A stretch of 64,000 bases of DNA from Wurfbainia villosa (GCA_025175895.1 CM045988.1:95282960-95346959), one strand, 5' to 3'. Counted from the first letter of the stretch, positions 47,864 through 62,300 are shown. Notes: a model not told the origin generated them from the sequence alone. Program-made: numbers and translations.

Positions 47864-50764
47864 ATGTCGGATAAAGCTACTGGTGAGCAATCTCAGGGAG
47901 GAATTAATGGTTCTGGTGCACTCTCTCATGTTTATATTCAGCACCCACCTCTGCGATGCAATGTTCCTGGAACACAAGGATTGTATTACGACGATGGGAA
48001 TAAGTTGATTCTGGCTCCATCGTCTGACCATGTAATACAATTCCTTTAAGTTTTTTATCAGCTCTTCAGGGATATTTGCAAGAATGCTGGTTTTATTCTG
48101 AAGTTTCACATTACAGGTTTTGTCCTGGAAAGTTGGTACATCTCCTGAGTTGGATCCACCCAGTTCTGATTTTGTTGGCGATGGACCTGTTTTATTCATC
48201 AGATATTCCCTTGATGCAAAGTTGATAGGCATTCAAAGGTCTAATCATGAGATACAATTCAAGAATAGAGAAACCAGACAGACATTTAGTCACAGATGCA
48301 AAACTGACTCTGAGAGAATACTTGGATTCTTTTGGACAGACTGCCCATCCTGTGATCTTATATTGATTAAGACAAGGTTGTTTCTCTAAAATGTTGCTCA
48401 CTGAGCAGCTATTAATGCTGATTTATACATTTTAATCTATAATTTTTTGTTTTGAAATATCTCATCAAGATATTTTATCAGTCAGTAATGATAATACAAT
48501 ATTTAAGGTCACATGTCATAATTTTATATGGTCATGTGGCATTTATATTACTGACAATCATTATAGCTCTGTGCATTCATGTAGAGTTACTATTATTTAT
48601 TGGTTTCTTGCGGTAACTAAATTGACTGACTAAGTTGAACTGTTTAACTGGCATACTGAAGATACCTTCTTTCATAAGATGTTATCCTTTTATAAAAATG
48701 CTATATGGTGCTTGTTCACATTTTGACGTTGCTGAAAATACTTGCTTGTTCAACTAATTCAACATTTCTTAGCGGTTCATTGTTGAGGACTCACTGATAA
48801 TTGTACAATATACAAGTGCTTATTTGTAAATATATCATTGGATATAATATGTAAAAGAAGAGGATTATCAACGTTAATATTTTATATATTTTTACGTTAC
48901 ATGGTATGGATCCCACCTCAGTAGTTCCTCTCGTGTTGCAATGCTAACTCCTATGGCGTTGGATCCTCTCCTCTTTCACTTAGCCCTTTTTAGATATCGC
49001 TGGAGAATCTTTGTCTTTGATTCTTGTGGTGACACATTGTCTCAACTGCTACCTCCACTCAATTCTGTTGATCTTGTCATTGTTGTTGGACTTTGTTGCT
49101 TAGAAACTGAATAGAATTACCACTGAATATATAGTTTTAGAAATAATTAATAAGGAAAAAAATAAAGAGAATAATTAAGATGGAAGAATGCGAAGTCCTT
49201 TTAGATATCAGATACTCATTATTCAGCAAGACCGTGATACAACCTTTCATAGATTATAAATTAGAGTGTTGGAATATTAGGAAATAATATGTTAAAAAAT
49301 AACATGACAAAGATGCGAATGGGATGAATGTGTTAGGTTATTAAGGAAAAAAAACCTTACTATTGAAGTAATTAGGTGCAACTCCCATTGTTGATAGAAT
49401 GGAAAAAATATATTGAGATGGTATCAGTATGATAAAAGGTGGCTAGTGAATTCTATAATTAAACAAATTGAATTAATTAGAGTTGAAAGCATAAAAGGTA
49501 GAGGGAAACCAATGAAAATCCAAGTTAATGTATTAAAAATTGATTATCGATTTGAATATTAGTAGTCCTGTAGCCTTGCATAAAGTTTAATGTAGGATAA
49601 AATCTATGTAGCCAACTCCAAAGAGTTGGGCCTACTTGTCTTCAGGATAATGAAAGTTGCAATAGGAGTTTGCAAACATATTTTGTACACAAATTAGTCC
49701 TTTATAGCCTTTTATCATTTTGTTCTGTTTAAAAAAGTATTTATATGTGTCTGGGGTGCAAACATATGTTTGATTGTGGTTTACTCGAACATTAATGCAG
49801 TGGCATAGACTTGCTCTCATATGAACCTGACATGAATTCTCTTCGGTTAGTTGAGGCTAAACGATTTAGTGTCAGTTGGTATGTTTATACTCATGAAAGC
49901 CGGATGGTTCTTCTTGCTTTTGGAATGCAGTGCACTATGTTCTATGGGTTTCAGGTAACATCTAACTTGATATATTATACACTATGGTCAAACTTTAAGT
50001 CCTGTCATTTGTGAAGTGCTATTGTCTATTTTATTGCCCTTTTTGTATTAGGGAATCTCAGTTCTTTATTCTTGTGTGTGTTGTTGTCCATTTTTATTGC
50101 CTTTTTTGGTATTAGGAAATCTTAATGGTCTTTATTCTATTCAACTTAAAGTAAGGTTTAAAGTTTTGATTTGCATCTGGTGGCATGGCCTGAATTTTTG
50201 TTTTAACAATTCACCGTCACTGCGTCACATGGGACCTAACCGCACAAGGAGGTGAAGAGGGAGTGGCACAACTCTGTAAATTGGGCGAATAATGAGATGA
50301 TGGAATTGGGTCATCAAAGGAATTAGGTGATCTCAATGGACAAATCAAGCTAGGAGCTCGATAGAAAATAGTTGATTCTTTACGGGGCATCTCTGTTGTT
50401 GGCATCATTGTCACAAGTGTGAGGAGTTCATGTCATGTTAGGATGGGAGGAACGTGATCCGAATTCGATTAATTAACCTTAAGTTGTAAAGGGCAGTCCG
50501 ATGCATGAATCTCTCGTCAATGTGGGGTTCCAAGAAAGGGATGTCCGATCGCGCAGAATGCATAATGGCGAGAATGCGGTGCTACGCTTTGTGCGTCGTC
50601 GATGGACACTTTAGGCCAACCTCGAACCCGTCGGGATTCTTTGTTGGCATCCTTTGGTCGAATCGTGACATGAATTTGGCCCCCACTGGTGATGCCAAGC
50701 ACGAACACACGACTGAGAATGCACTGTACATTCTCAGCTACTGTGCATCGCTCATGGGTACGCA

Positions 50765-50815
<51 letters not shown>

Positions 50816-53800
50816 CCTAAGAATTTGAATATGCAGATAGGAAAAATCATAAGAACATAAACTTCCAACAGTTATATACGATCACTCATGACAATTATAG
50901 AAGTTTTTCAATGTGACATAATCCCAAATCATACAATTGGAGCTTATTCAGTCATCTTCAGCAGTCTTCAAGAAATCAATTACAGTGATCTACGAGGCTA
51001 TCCATTGCTGCAAAAAGGCATCTGAACCATTGGCTATCAAGCTAGATTTGAGGAGCCATTTAACAAAAACTTTAGAAACAGGAAAGTTACTGGGAGAAAT
51101 ATGCTCTTTCATAATTCAACTACCATGACTGATCCAGAAAGATAATGGTTTCTCCCGTAGGATGGTTTAATCTTCCCTTTTTTCATTGTAGAAATAAAGG
51201 TTTTTATACTTGATTCTTTTGGAGAAGGGAGCCTTGCCACAACAGTAAGGTTGTTGTCTTGTGATCAAGAAGTCACAAGTTCAAATCCTGAAAACAATCT
51301 CTTACAAAAAAACAAGGTAAGACTGCGTACAATGGATTTCTTCTCGATTACCCAGCGTGGCGGAAACCGTGCTGCCGGGATGTAGTAGTAGTATACTTGA
51401 TTCTTTTGGCAATGATGAAAATTTTTTTTTGTTTCACTACAACTTCTACTTGTTATTCAGAGAAATCTTTCAGGCCAAGACAATTAATAATTTTCTTTCA
51501 ATTTTTGATGCTCGTGTTGTTTCCAGTTGAATTTCCAAAACTCTGATGGAGCTGTGGTCTACTTCCACATTAGAGGTGAAAAGTGGGATGGTAGTTGTGT
51601 TATTATATATGGCAAGCTTGGTAGGTGTGGTACATTAATTCAAGCCCTTTGACCATGTGGCTTAGGCCCATCTAGGCAATTGATCATTCTCTTAGTTGGA
51701 TCATAACTGCTGGCATAATTGTTTAGGTATTTTGACTATACGGTTTAGGCCCATCCGTTGACAAGGACACGTATGCCCCACACCCTCTATATGGTCATTG
51801 GACTACGTCCTCTGTCACTCGCAATTAGTATCCCCTCCATTTCACTGTCGCACTTTCTTGATCATTGCTCGTAACCAACTCCCTTCTATATCTCACTTCA
51901 ATAATGACCAGAGGAAATAAAACCACCACTATAAAACATGTAGATCTCAAATCGAAAGAGAGGATTAATATTGATTTATCAGGTACGTTGGACAATCTAG
52001 GAGTTCAAAGGAAATATTTTTATAGACTATGTACAAAATTAACAAAAGGAAAGAGTCCTTGACAAACATATCAGTCAGTAATGCCACTCAAATCCTAATA
52101 TGCATCCCGACTAACAATTACAGGGCCCCCCCTCCTCTCTCCCCCTCTTGTTTACCACCAAGCAACCTCATGTTCAGGGAAGATCTAAGTCACCTATACC
52201 TGAGTTAGGAAAACATTCTTCTTTTATCAATTGACAAGTTTCTTATAGATATGCTAATGTTAGGAGAAAAATTACATAGACGATGAATAATATAAAACAC
52301 ATATAAATTCACCTTTTAGACTAAAATAATAAAATATAGTAAATTATTTCCATTTTGCATAAGTCTTTAGCACTTCTATAAATATTACTATGACAAATTT
52401 TATGCCTACTTCATGAATCTTTTTTTTTCTAATTTATATACTTATTCAACATGCCAACCAACTTAAATACCAATCTAGTTTTCGATATTAAGTATTTGTC
52501 ATGGTTTAAAATTTGAACCATCGAGTTTGATTTATGACTAGAAAGCGATACTGATTTTGATCTTGTATTGTATTGTGTCGATATAGTTTTGATATTTTTT
52601 AAATATAAAATATATTAATTAAAAAATAAAATTTTAATTTATTAAAAATAAAAAATAAAAAAGTGCGTGGCACCTTTGGGACATCGAGGTCACGTAGGTG
52701 TCATAATCCTGCAACGATCTTTGTGGGATTGCAGTGCCCTGTTGTGCTATGGTGTCAGTGTTGGTATCTGTGTTGGATGGCTGATGGAATGACAAATCCT
52801 GCACATTACAAAATTTTGAACTATGGTATTTGCTACTTTATTAGGAGATATTTTTGTCTTTATTCTTGTTTGTTTATTTTTTTCCCCATAAACCACCTCT
52901 TTTACTCCCAATGTCAATACCCATCTTCAACATTCATTTTTAAAGATCAAGTGAGCAGATGGTGCATATATAATGTTTACTCGTTGTTATTTGCAAAATC
53001 TTCGATCCAAGATGGAGACGACAATGTTGCAAATGTTCTATTCACTTAAAGACAATTTCACTTATTAATAATTGAGATCTTCCGAGCCAACCCTACTTTG
53101 TGGGATAGAGGCTTGGTTATTGTTAATCATAGACAACTTCCAATAAAATAGAGCAAATAAAAATATTCCTCTTTAATTTAAGCCTTCCTAACAAAATAAA
53201 TCAGTTTTGAGTTAAACTTATGATTTTCTTTTATTTCTACTTGGTCTAAAATATAATTGTATGTTTTCCTTTTATTATTTCCAGTACTCAGCATATTTAT
53301 TTGTCTTAAGGAGACTAGGCTGTTAAGCTAATGTAAAACCTCTAGAACAGGCTTTCACACATTGTTTTGTTCATTAAACAATGGTACAAATCTTTTTCAT
53401 ATTTTTTTCTCTCTCTCAAGATTGTCAGCTGAGGCATTGCTATCTGAGATTGCCGATTGAAGCATGCTATCCCATGTTAGATAATTGGGATGAACCTTTG
53501 GCGAGATGGTCCATAGATATCCTCTTATTTGCTAGTTTTCCCATTAGCTTGGTTTGTGACAATTTTTGGGGATAGGATTCAATCCGAGGCGTGATAGCTC
53601 TCTGGGTTAGGTTATAATTAGTAAACAAATTGTCAAATTGATTGTGTCCTTGCCCTTTGAAGAAAGAAAAAATATTTGTGAATGGGAAGTTGTGTGACAA
53701 AGCAAGTTTATCTTGCTGTGTTAGATATCAGGTTTTTGTGTTCTTTTCCCTCTATTATATATTGACCTGTTAATTACTCTGATTAACTCTTCACTCTTTT

Positions 53801-56330
53801 GATTGAGATTGGATATTTGGATTTTCTTCAGTGGCCACCTTTCTTTTTAATGTATTGTTGTGTTCAGTTCTCTTCAGGAGGAACTGTTCGCTTGCCTAAA
53901 TTTGAGATGACAATGGTCAAGTCTGAGGCAAACAACAAACCTATTCTAGCATCAGAAGATGTTCATATAGTTACCATGTAAGCTTTGTCCAATTCTTTTG
54001 TCTGTCATAGCTACAAGTTTATTACTTAAGTCCAGCATTTTGTGTTATTAAGCATTGTTTATATGACAGCTATGGTAGAATATACTGCCTGCAATGTGAT
54101 CGGGTGGCTATGCGGCTCAACTTATATCGATTTTATCGTGATGCTGTTGTGCAACAGGTATGGGCAAAAAGTTCCAATGTGATTATTCTTGTCGTTTTAA
54201 TTTAAAAAAAAAAATCCTAATGGTTTTGTGTTTGCATGCTATATTTCTTCTTTTTCTCATTGATTGAATGATAGAACCATTCTGTTCCTGTGTGAGCTTT
54301 AGAGAGACAACAGGAAGGTTACTTGAAAACAGATTTTTAGAGATTTTATTTGTAAATGAAGTTGCGTTTGAAAGTGAGATAGTAGTCCATACTATCTTGG
54401 TCAGCATTCTTCTAAGATGAGAGGGTAATACTTATCAGTCTCAATTGTTTTGGGTTAATGTAGCTATATTAGTCTAAATTATTTGGCCTCGGCTACAAGC
54501 ATCTTAACTGTGCATTGGGTTTGATCCCAGATTATTGTAAGGACCTTTGTCGTTGCACTAGAGTGAATAGCGATTCGTGATTTCTTCAACTCGATTCGTC
54601 GTGTTTGTCTACAATCGCGTTTTTACCAGCGGAATACACAATACAGGGTAGAAATAAACAAAAAAATAAGCACAAGCAATACACACGATTTTACATGGTT
54701 CGGAATCCTAGTTCCTATTCCATCATCGAGCTCTAGAGTGAGCTTTAGTGATGCACACCACTACTAAGCATTCTCCTTCTCGGAAGCAATCTGGAGGTGG
54801 AGAAATCTCTTACAATGAGTTTTACAAGAGTACAACTAAATACAAGAAACAAAAGAAATAAAAAAGTGAAAACACTTTACAAATGAGCACTTTTGATTGC
54901 TTGATGATTTGGTTGCTTTGAGATACCTTGAAGGATTGGAAAGCACCAACTATTCCCTTTCAAGAGCTCTAAGAATCGGCTGTCGCTTTCCTCCATCGCA
55001 ACCTCCATTTAAAGCTCCACTCGGGTTATTTTTTCGCCTAGCAGTTGACTGCCCTTACCTAGTAGTCGACTACTCACTTATCCGTTGTCTCATAGCGGAT
55101 TAATCCACGTCAGAAATTGCCCGATCAATCAACTGTCCTAATCTAGCAGTCAACTGTCATAAGCCAACAGTCGCCTGTCAGTGGCCGGTCAACTGGTGCA
55201 AGCATAAATGAGCAATCGAGCTGTAATCGACCACTCGACCAGTCGACTAGGTCATAATCCCAATCGATTGCCCTAGTCAAACTGAGTTCCCGAGTGCTGA
55301 GCACTTGACCAGTCGACAGGTCCATAATCCTAGTTGACTGTAAAACAATTTGTCCGATTGTTTTAGCCCACCAGTCGACTGGTAAACCTCAAATTGAGGT
55401 TTAACCCCTCATACTTGACACTCATCCTTAGCCTAGACCTAAGTCTTCAAGCCACTTCCATCAGCCTCACGCTCTTAGAGTCAATCTGAGACCTCCACGA
55501 CTCCTTCGCTCTTCGCGCTAGCCTTCAAGTGCTTCCATTGGCTTCGTCATGCCATCGGATACCCTTAGCCTAGTCCTAAGCCTTCAAGTCACTTCCATCA
55601 ACCTCACGCCTTTAGTTTGAGTTCCCGACTCCTCACCCTTGCGCTAGCCTTCAAGTGCTTCCATCAACCTTGTTGTGCTATTGAGTCTACCTTTGTCAAG
55701 AGGTCGTGCCTTCGGGACTTTCATTGCCAAGCCTCCAAACTTGGACTTTCACCGCCAAGACTACACCTTTGGACTTACACGATCAAGACTTCACACTTGG
55801 ACTTTTCCCTTTGTCAAATATCCATATTTGGACTTTCCATTGCCAAGACTCCACCCTTGGACTTTTCCTTGCCAATATTCATATTTGGACTTTTCATTAC
55901 CAAGACTCCATTCTTGGACTTCTTCATTGCCAAGTATTATACTTGGACTTTCCCTTGCTAAGTCTCTAAACTTGGACTTTCCACTCGAGTTTTACTCGAG
56001 TTTGGTCAACCTTGACTCAAGGTTGATTGCTCCAACAATCTCCCTCATATGACCTTGGATGTCTCAAACCATCCATTAGTCATACGTCAAGGGTGTTGTC
56101 AAACTCATGACAAATCTATTGTCAAACATCAAAACTCTACTCGAGTCTCACTCAAGTCTGGTCAATATTGACCTGAGATTGATTGACAATTATAAACTAG
56201 GAACATCTAGACCAATTCAATTAATTTTTATTTTATTAGCTATAGTTCTTCTCTACCTCTACTCCTTACATCTTCTATTCTAATTGATTTAACTCATCTA
56301 ATCATAGAAATGACAATTCAGGGCAACTGG

Positions 56331-56376
<46 letters not shown>

Positions 56377-59300
56377 GTAAGTCTGCTACGTGTGGATTCC
56401 ATTGCACATGTTCATATTATCACAATTTATTTTATTTTTCTCATTTAATCATTTGTTGGATGTATACCTCATTGCTCACTTAAAGTACCTTTTGCATTAA
56501 TCTCACATATTTATCTTATTATTCTTATCTATGCTATATTAAGTTTTTTTTACTCTCCATGCTGATTTCTTGTATCTTGTTACAACATTCTACCTACTTA
56601 TCTGTCATATTATTGAGAGGTAGGTGCTTATTCTAGGCAGTGTATTAAAAGAAATGTTTTTTTTGGTGCATATGCTTATACAGTCCTAGTCCATATTGCA
56701 TGGTACATGCGAATATGCAAACTACTTGTCCCGTTGCATAGTCTCTTCCTAAAAAAGATCAGTAATTTTGCAGCATAAGTGCTTGCATTTTGTTCATCAT
56801 CAGATTAGTTCACCTTTATATTTTGTTCATCATATAAAGGGCAATCCGGTGTACAAAGTTCCAACCAATGTGGGATCCCGGAGATGGATCTATTGTACAC
56901 AACTTTATCTTGTATAGCAAGAGGTCATTTTTGTGACTCGAATCCGTAATCTCTAAGTCACACGACAACAACTTTACTGTTGCACCAAAACTCTCTTTCA
57001 TATGTTGTTCATCATATGATAATGTAAATTCTTTTCTGGTATTAAATTTGGCTATTACAATTTAATAACAATTCTTGATGCAGGACCATCTATAGTACGG
57101 TCATCAAATTTTGTCTTTACCCTTGAATAGCATTGACGCTTTTATAACTACCTGAATTACATTTTTACTAATATGTTAATATATAAGTAACTTGGTATAA
57201 GGACCACATACTTAGCAACACAAGAAACACTCATTGAGATTACGTTTAGCATTAAACGTGTTTAAGGACATACCTAATATATTTTTTTCAGGGGACTTTG
57301 CCTATTTACTCAAGCAGAGTTGCAGTTAGTGTGATTGACAATGTACTTTTGGTTCATCAAGTTGATGCAAAAGTTGTCATAATGTATGACATATTTCTGG
57401 ATTCACTATCACCAATATCTGCTCCACTTCCACTTCTGTTGAGACGCCATTTAGTTTCTAGTAGACAAGGAGTGCAAGTTGAGGATAGCCTCACTAGCGC
57501 ATATAGCGCAATGATATATGGAGATAATTGGATTTTCCTGGTTCCTGACCTTATTTGTGATATTGATAATAGCCTTTTGTGGAGGATTTCCTTGGATCTT
57601 GAGGTGAGTTTTAGTATTTTTGCCTTCCTTTGTATCCTAAAGATAGGTTTGAATCATTGTTAAAAGCTATAATGCCCTGCAGTCTATTGCTGCCAGTAGC
57701 TCTGATGTTCCATCCATTCTGGAGTTCTTACAACGTCATGAGATCTGATTCAAGCAAGGTAAAATAATTGTTATCATACTGATTATTCTAACTACAACTT
57801 TCCAACTGTATTAATGGTAATGGCTTTAGATTTGGTGGATAATACAAATTATTTGACTGGCTTCCAGATTAAGGCATTATGTCTTAGAATGATGTGCGCT
57901 ATTATTCTCGAAAGAAGGCCAATATCAATCATCACAAGGGCGATAAATGTACTTGTCACATCTTATTCATACTGCATGAGAGTTGAAAATGCTTTTCAGG
58001 GAGGAAACAGAAGTTCAAAGAGAAGCGAAAATTCAAGTGGCCAAATTGCAACTTCCTCTAACTTTGTGTCTGCAGAATCTTCTGGAGAAAGAATTATTAG
58101 GAGAAAATCTATCATTGAAGTAGCAGAGAATAAATCAAAACAATCTATGACTGGAGGTTCTGATGATGAGAATGTTAATCATGCTGGAAATTCTGATGGT
58201 AAAGGATCATTTAATTCACTTTCTGATGGGGATGGCAATCCAAATCTTGATGCCATGAAAATGCACTTGGGTGAGTCTCTTGGTAATTCCTTATCAACTG
58301 ATTTTCTTTTGTCAAATTCTACATAGTTTACTAAGAAACTATACATCTGGAAACTAGTCTTACTTAAAATAATCTTCATTACTATCTGAAGGACTTGAAT
58401 GTGGCAGCAGCAGAATCGATTCTGGTGTTTCTAACCAGCTGGAGACTCAAACAACTAGTGTGGCAATTTCACCGTATGAAATGTTTGAGTTTATATTTGC
58501 ACCAGTAGAGGAAGAATTGGGGGCTGATCCTTCATACTTGATTGCGATTATTGTGGAGTTTTTACACTGGTATAATATTCAGGACCTCTTTGTGATCTAG
58601 AATTGAAAAGGATATAGTGAGGATTTAAACTGATAGTGTGGGAAGACAAGTGTTTTGTTATATATTCTAGTCATTAGTATGGAACAAGAATGATATTCTT
58701 TAATTAAATAGTATGGAACAAGAATGATATTCTTTAATTACCAAAATGTTAGTCACTTGATTGATTTGGAATGCATCCTAAACTAATAAGGCTATTCTAT
58801 TCCATCCCATTCATTGCAGATCATACGATACCCAAGGGGTATAAAAAATAAGATCACTTTCTTCTGTTAACCTTTTATGATTTGCTACCTATTTATGATT
58901 CCAAGAGTACTAAATCCTAGGATGCTTCTTCCTTTCCCATTCTAGTATTCTGACACCTAATAATCAAACGAGGCTGCGGTTTCTGTTCAAAGAGAAATAT
59001 GAGAATTTAAGTTTATCAATAATAGTCCTAATGAAAACCTGTACAATGTGGGAAAGCAAAGAGTAGAAAATATGACCCATCCGTTATTTTTTTGGGACCA
59101 TAAACCCTCTTATTGGGTTCATATTATTAGTTTTGGTTATTTTATTTATTTTCCATAGTACTGAATTGGTTAATGAAAAACTTCTATGGGCTGCAGTTCT
59201 ATGAAGGAAAAGTTCAGGGTTCATCCTGACCTGTATGCAATGGTGATTCAAATGCTAGTCCGTAGCAATCGCTACAGTGAACTTGCATTTTTTGTTACAA

Positions 59301-62300
59301 ACAAGGTAATCTTCTAATTTGAGGTTCCTTTATTTATTTAATATTTTTATAATTTGGGGAAATTAATCCTCATGGAATCACTAGATAGTTTCTCCCTATA
59401 TATGATATTATTAAGGATATGAAAAGTTACAAGTTAACGACTACATACACAAATGAGCCTACATAGCCCACAACATTTCCCTTCAAGATAGTTGTAGTAT
59501 TTTATAGAGAGATCAATTAGATTTAACAAAAAAATGTAATTATTTCATTAGATTTGGACTTTCTTGCTAATGAAGTGACAATCAATTTCTATATCTCTTT
59601 GAAAATATAAGATTTGAAGCTATAAAATTGCTTTGATTGACCTAATAAAACTTTATTGACTCTGCATGAGCGTGGCTTAACTTAGTCATCATATACTGAC
59701 TCAAATGAATATGCTTGTTATATTCTGCCTTTGCACCTTGCAACCTTTGTTTGCTTTTTTGCATTTGGATATCTCCTAAGAGAATAGGATAGATAGATAT
59801 ACATTGTCTATCCGTAGGGGAGTCTGCTCAATTGTATCAAGGCATTTCATAATCTGTAGATGATTTTGATTACAAAATAAAACTTAGTCCTTAGAGCACC
59901 TCTCGGGTAATATAGAATCCATCGTAGTAGTTGTTATCCATAGTCATGATAAGATTTTTCTAGAAACAAGCTGATCCCACTAACAATAATTGAGATGTCA
60001 TATAATGATTTCAAGATAGTTCAATTTTTCTACTAGTTTTTGAATTACACGAATTAGTTAGTGGCTCCTTTAGTACTAACCAAACGCTGAAATCTGAATA
60101 TGTATAGATTTAGTCCTTAGCAGGTGAGCCTCCTCGAGCATATCTAATATATACCGTCTTGTAAGCGAGCACCTTCTAAACCAAGGAATACTTGAGGTTA
60201 CCAAAGCTTTTAGTGTACTAGTGCTGATGGAGGTAATTTTCAAATTTGCAAGTCTATGGTGATATTGGTAGTGATGATAATATAAGAATACACCTTTAGA
60301 TAAAACACATCATGTCAATTGTAGAAGAGCGGATTTAAATTTCTCAAAATCAAGCTTCTAAAGATAGTTTCTGTTGGCATAGTGACTTCTTAAGCTTGCA
60401 CACCACACTAGTTTTCCATAAGCAACAAACCACAGAGTACTCTATATAAACTTTCTTCAAAATATCACCACAAAGGAATGTATTTTTTATATCAAATTGA
60501 CGAAGGGGCCAGTGAAAGGTAGTAGTTAGGGAGTGGAAGAGGGTAGACTGAAGAAATCTTGGCCACTAGAAAGAGAATGTATCAATGTATAAATTTGAGT
60601 GTAGCCCTTGGCCACCAAAATTAAAGTTAACATATAGTGAACGCTTAATTGAAAACATTCATCTACAAGCCATGGTGGGCATCTCTGGAGTCAGAGAAAT
60701 GAGCTCCTAAGCACCATTAGAGCAGAGAAATGAGGATATAGCATCATGATTTTTAAAATGCCTAGACATTTCTAATAATTGAAGGATGAAGAAGACACAA
60801 AACCAAACTATTTGAGTGATAGAGGTACATAGGGCATAAGGGATAGCACAATGCACAAAACTTCGCCAATGTGGGGTCTCAGGGAAGAATTGAACCACAT
60901 TGAATCTATTGTTTGCAGTATTATCCTGTATTGCTCTGTATTATAAGAGACTATTTCTGCGATTTGAATCCATGAATATAAGGTCATATAATAGCAATTT
61001 TATCATTGCGTCAAGGCTCCCTTTCATAAAGATACGTAGGGCATAAAATAATAAATTACATGAGAAATGAAATACTTATGAGTACCTTTGCAAAAGGAAT
61101 AGGATTGTCTAAATTAGTGGGGACTCGGGATGATGATTAGCGACTAGAGAGCGAGAGATTAACAAATAATGATTAGAGAGTAGGAGAGTCTTAGGGAGGT
61201 GCTAGAATGTCTCCATAGCTTGGTCGTCAACTATACACCAGAGGTGCCCAAGTGGTGGGTTAATAGTAATAGATCGTTGGGGACATGTATGATCGAGTTA
61301 AAAGGATGAAAGATGTTGGAGGGTATAAAAGGGGACCAAGAGGAGCTTTTAAAGGTTGGTGAAAATTCTAATTATATAATCCCTTGTGTATTTCTTTAGC
61401 ACTCATAGTGTTAATCTTTTTAGCTTTTACTTGATCTTGTAAGAAGATAGACATTGTAAGAGGCTCTCCACCTCTAGAAGGGATTCAAGAAGGAGAAACA
61501 TACTAGGCTTTCAGGAGTGGCTTATCGATGAATCATAGGTCGTGGAACAAGAACGAGGGTTCTAAACCATGTTATATTATTGTGTTTTATTTGCAAACTA
61601 ATTGATTTGAACACTTAAGTTGAGCACGTAAAATGCACAAGGAGTTTGATGTTGGTTTTGTATATTCTTTTAGCAAATATAAATGACAATTTGTAAAGGC
61701 AATTTGACCACATCGAGTGAGGTGATTTCAAGATGCTCATTATAAATATTTCACACTTTTGGGCATGTGATCAAATTTATGGCAAATTGGTTATAATCCA
61801 AGGGTATGCTCTGCTTGAATTGCTATTAGTCTCTAGATTCTAATATCCTAATTGCCAATAGTTGATAGGACAGTTAAAGAAGACATATCACTTATGACCG
61901 GAACTAAGTTCTCTTTTACATTCTAATGCAATTTTTTTAACTGATTTAATCATCTTAAAATGTCTTATAGTTCAAATTCCGCAGCCTGTTTAGCCTCAAA
62001 ATTAAGATCAATATATCTTGGTAACTTTATAGGTTATCAGATTGGAATATCAGAACCAATTGGCAAATTAACACGTGTAAAAAAGGGAATGTGAATCTAC
62101 CTAATCGACTGTTAGTCTTATCAACCAATCAATATCATTCCCAGAAAAGAGTAGCCTATAGTTGTTCCTAAAACATTAAATATCTCTGGGCTCATTGTTG
62201 AACTGCTTGTTTAATATAAAACATCATCAAGGCTTGTCATTAATTCATTGTATTGGATAATACAATCTTATATCGTACTTTCTGGCAGACTACATTATTC

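Larger units (their letters stand above)
49955..53867 (+). other. Intron 3 of RMC1
   Basis: 3.9-kb intron carrying a TA microsatellite, a SINE with clear target duplication, a probable truncated SINE end at about 50490-50545 on the minus strand, and a short LINE-tail-like word near 53090-53120 (CCAACCCTACTTTGTGGGAT). Other stretches are unclassified. Confidence 0.7.
54158..57291 (+). other. Intron 5 of RMC1
   Basis: 3.1-kb intron with an antisense LTR-element fragment containing a minisatellite, an AT microsatellite and a SINE; each is listed separately. Confidence 0.75.

Noticed and set aside
51526..51620. Candidate RMC1 exon after a good TTTCCAG acceptor
   Set aside because: The homologous exon following GFQ is clearly at 53868 (FSSGGTVRLPKFEM); the 51526 sequence has no similarity to the family.
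55730..55985. Regularly spaced repeats resembling an array
   Set aside because: Units are adjacent, degenerate and without spacers; a minisatellite in a plant intron, not CRISPR.
55617..56052. Three overlapping frames encoding repeated words such as WTF and LDF
   Set aside because: Generated by the minisatellite read in different frames; not a repeat protein.
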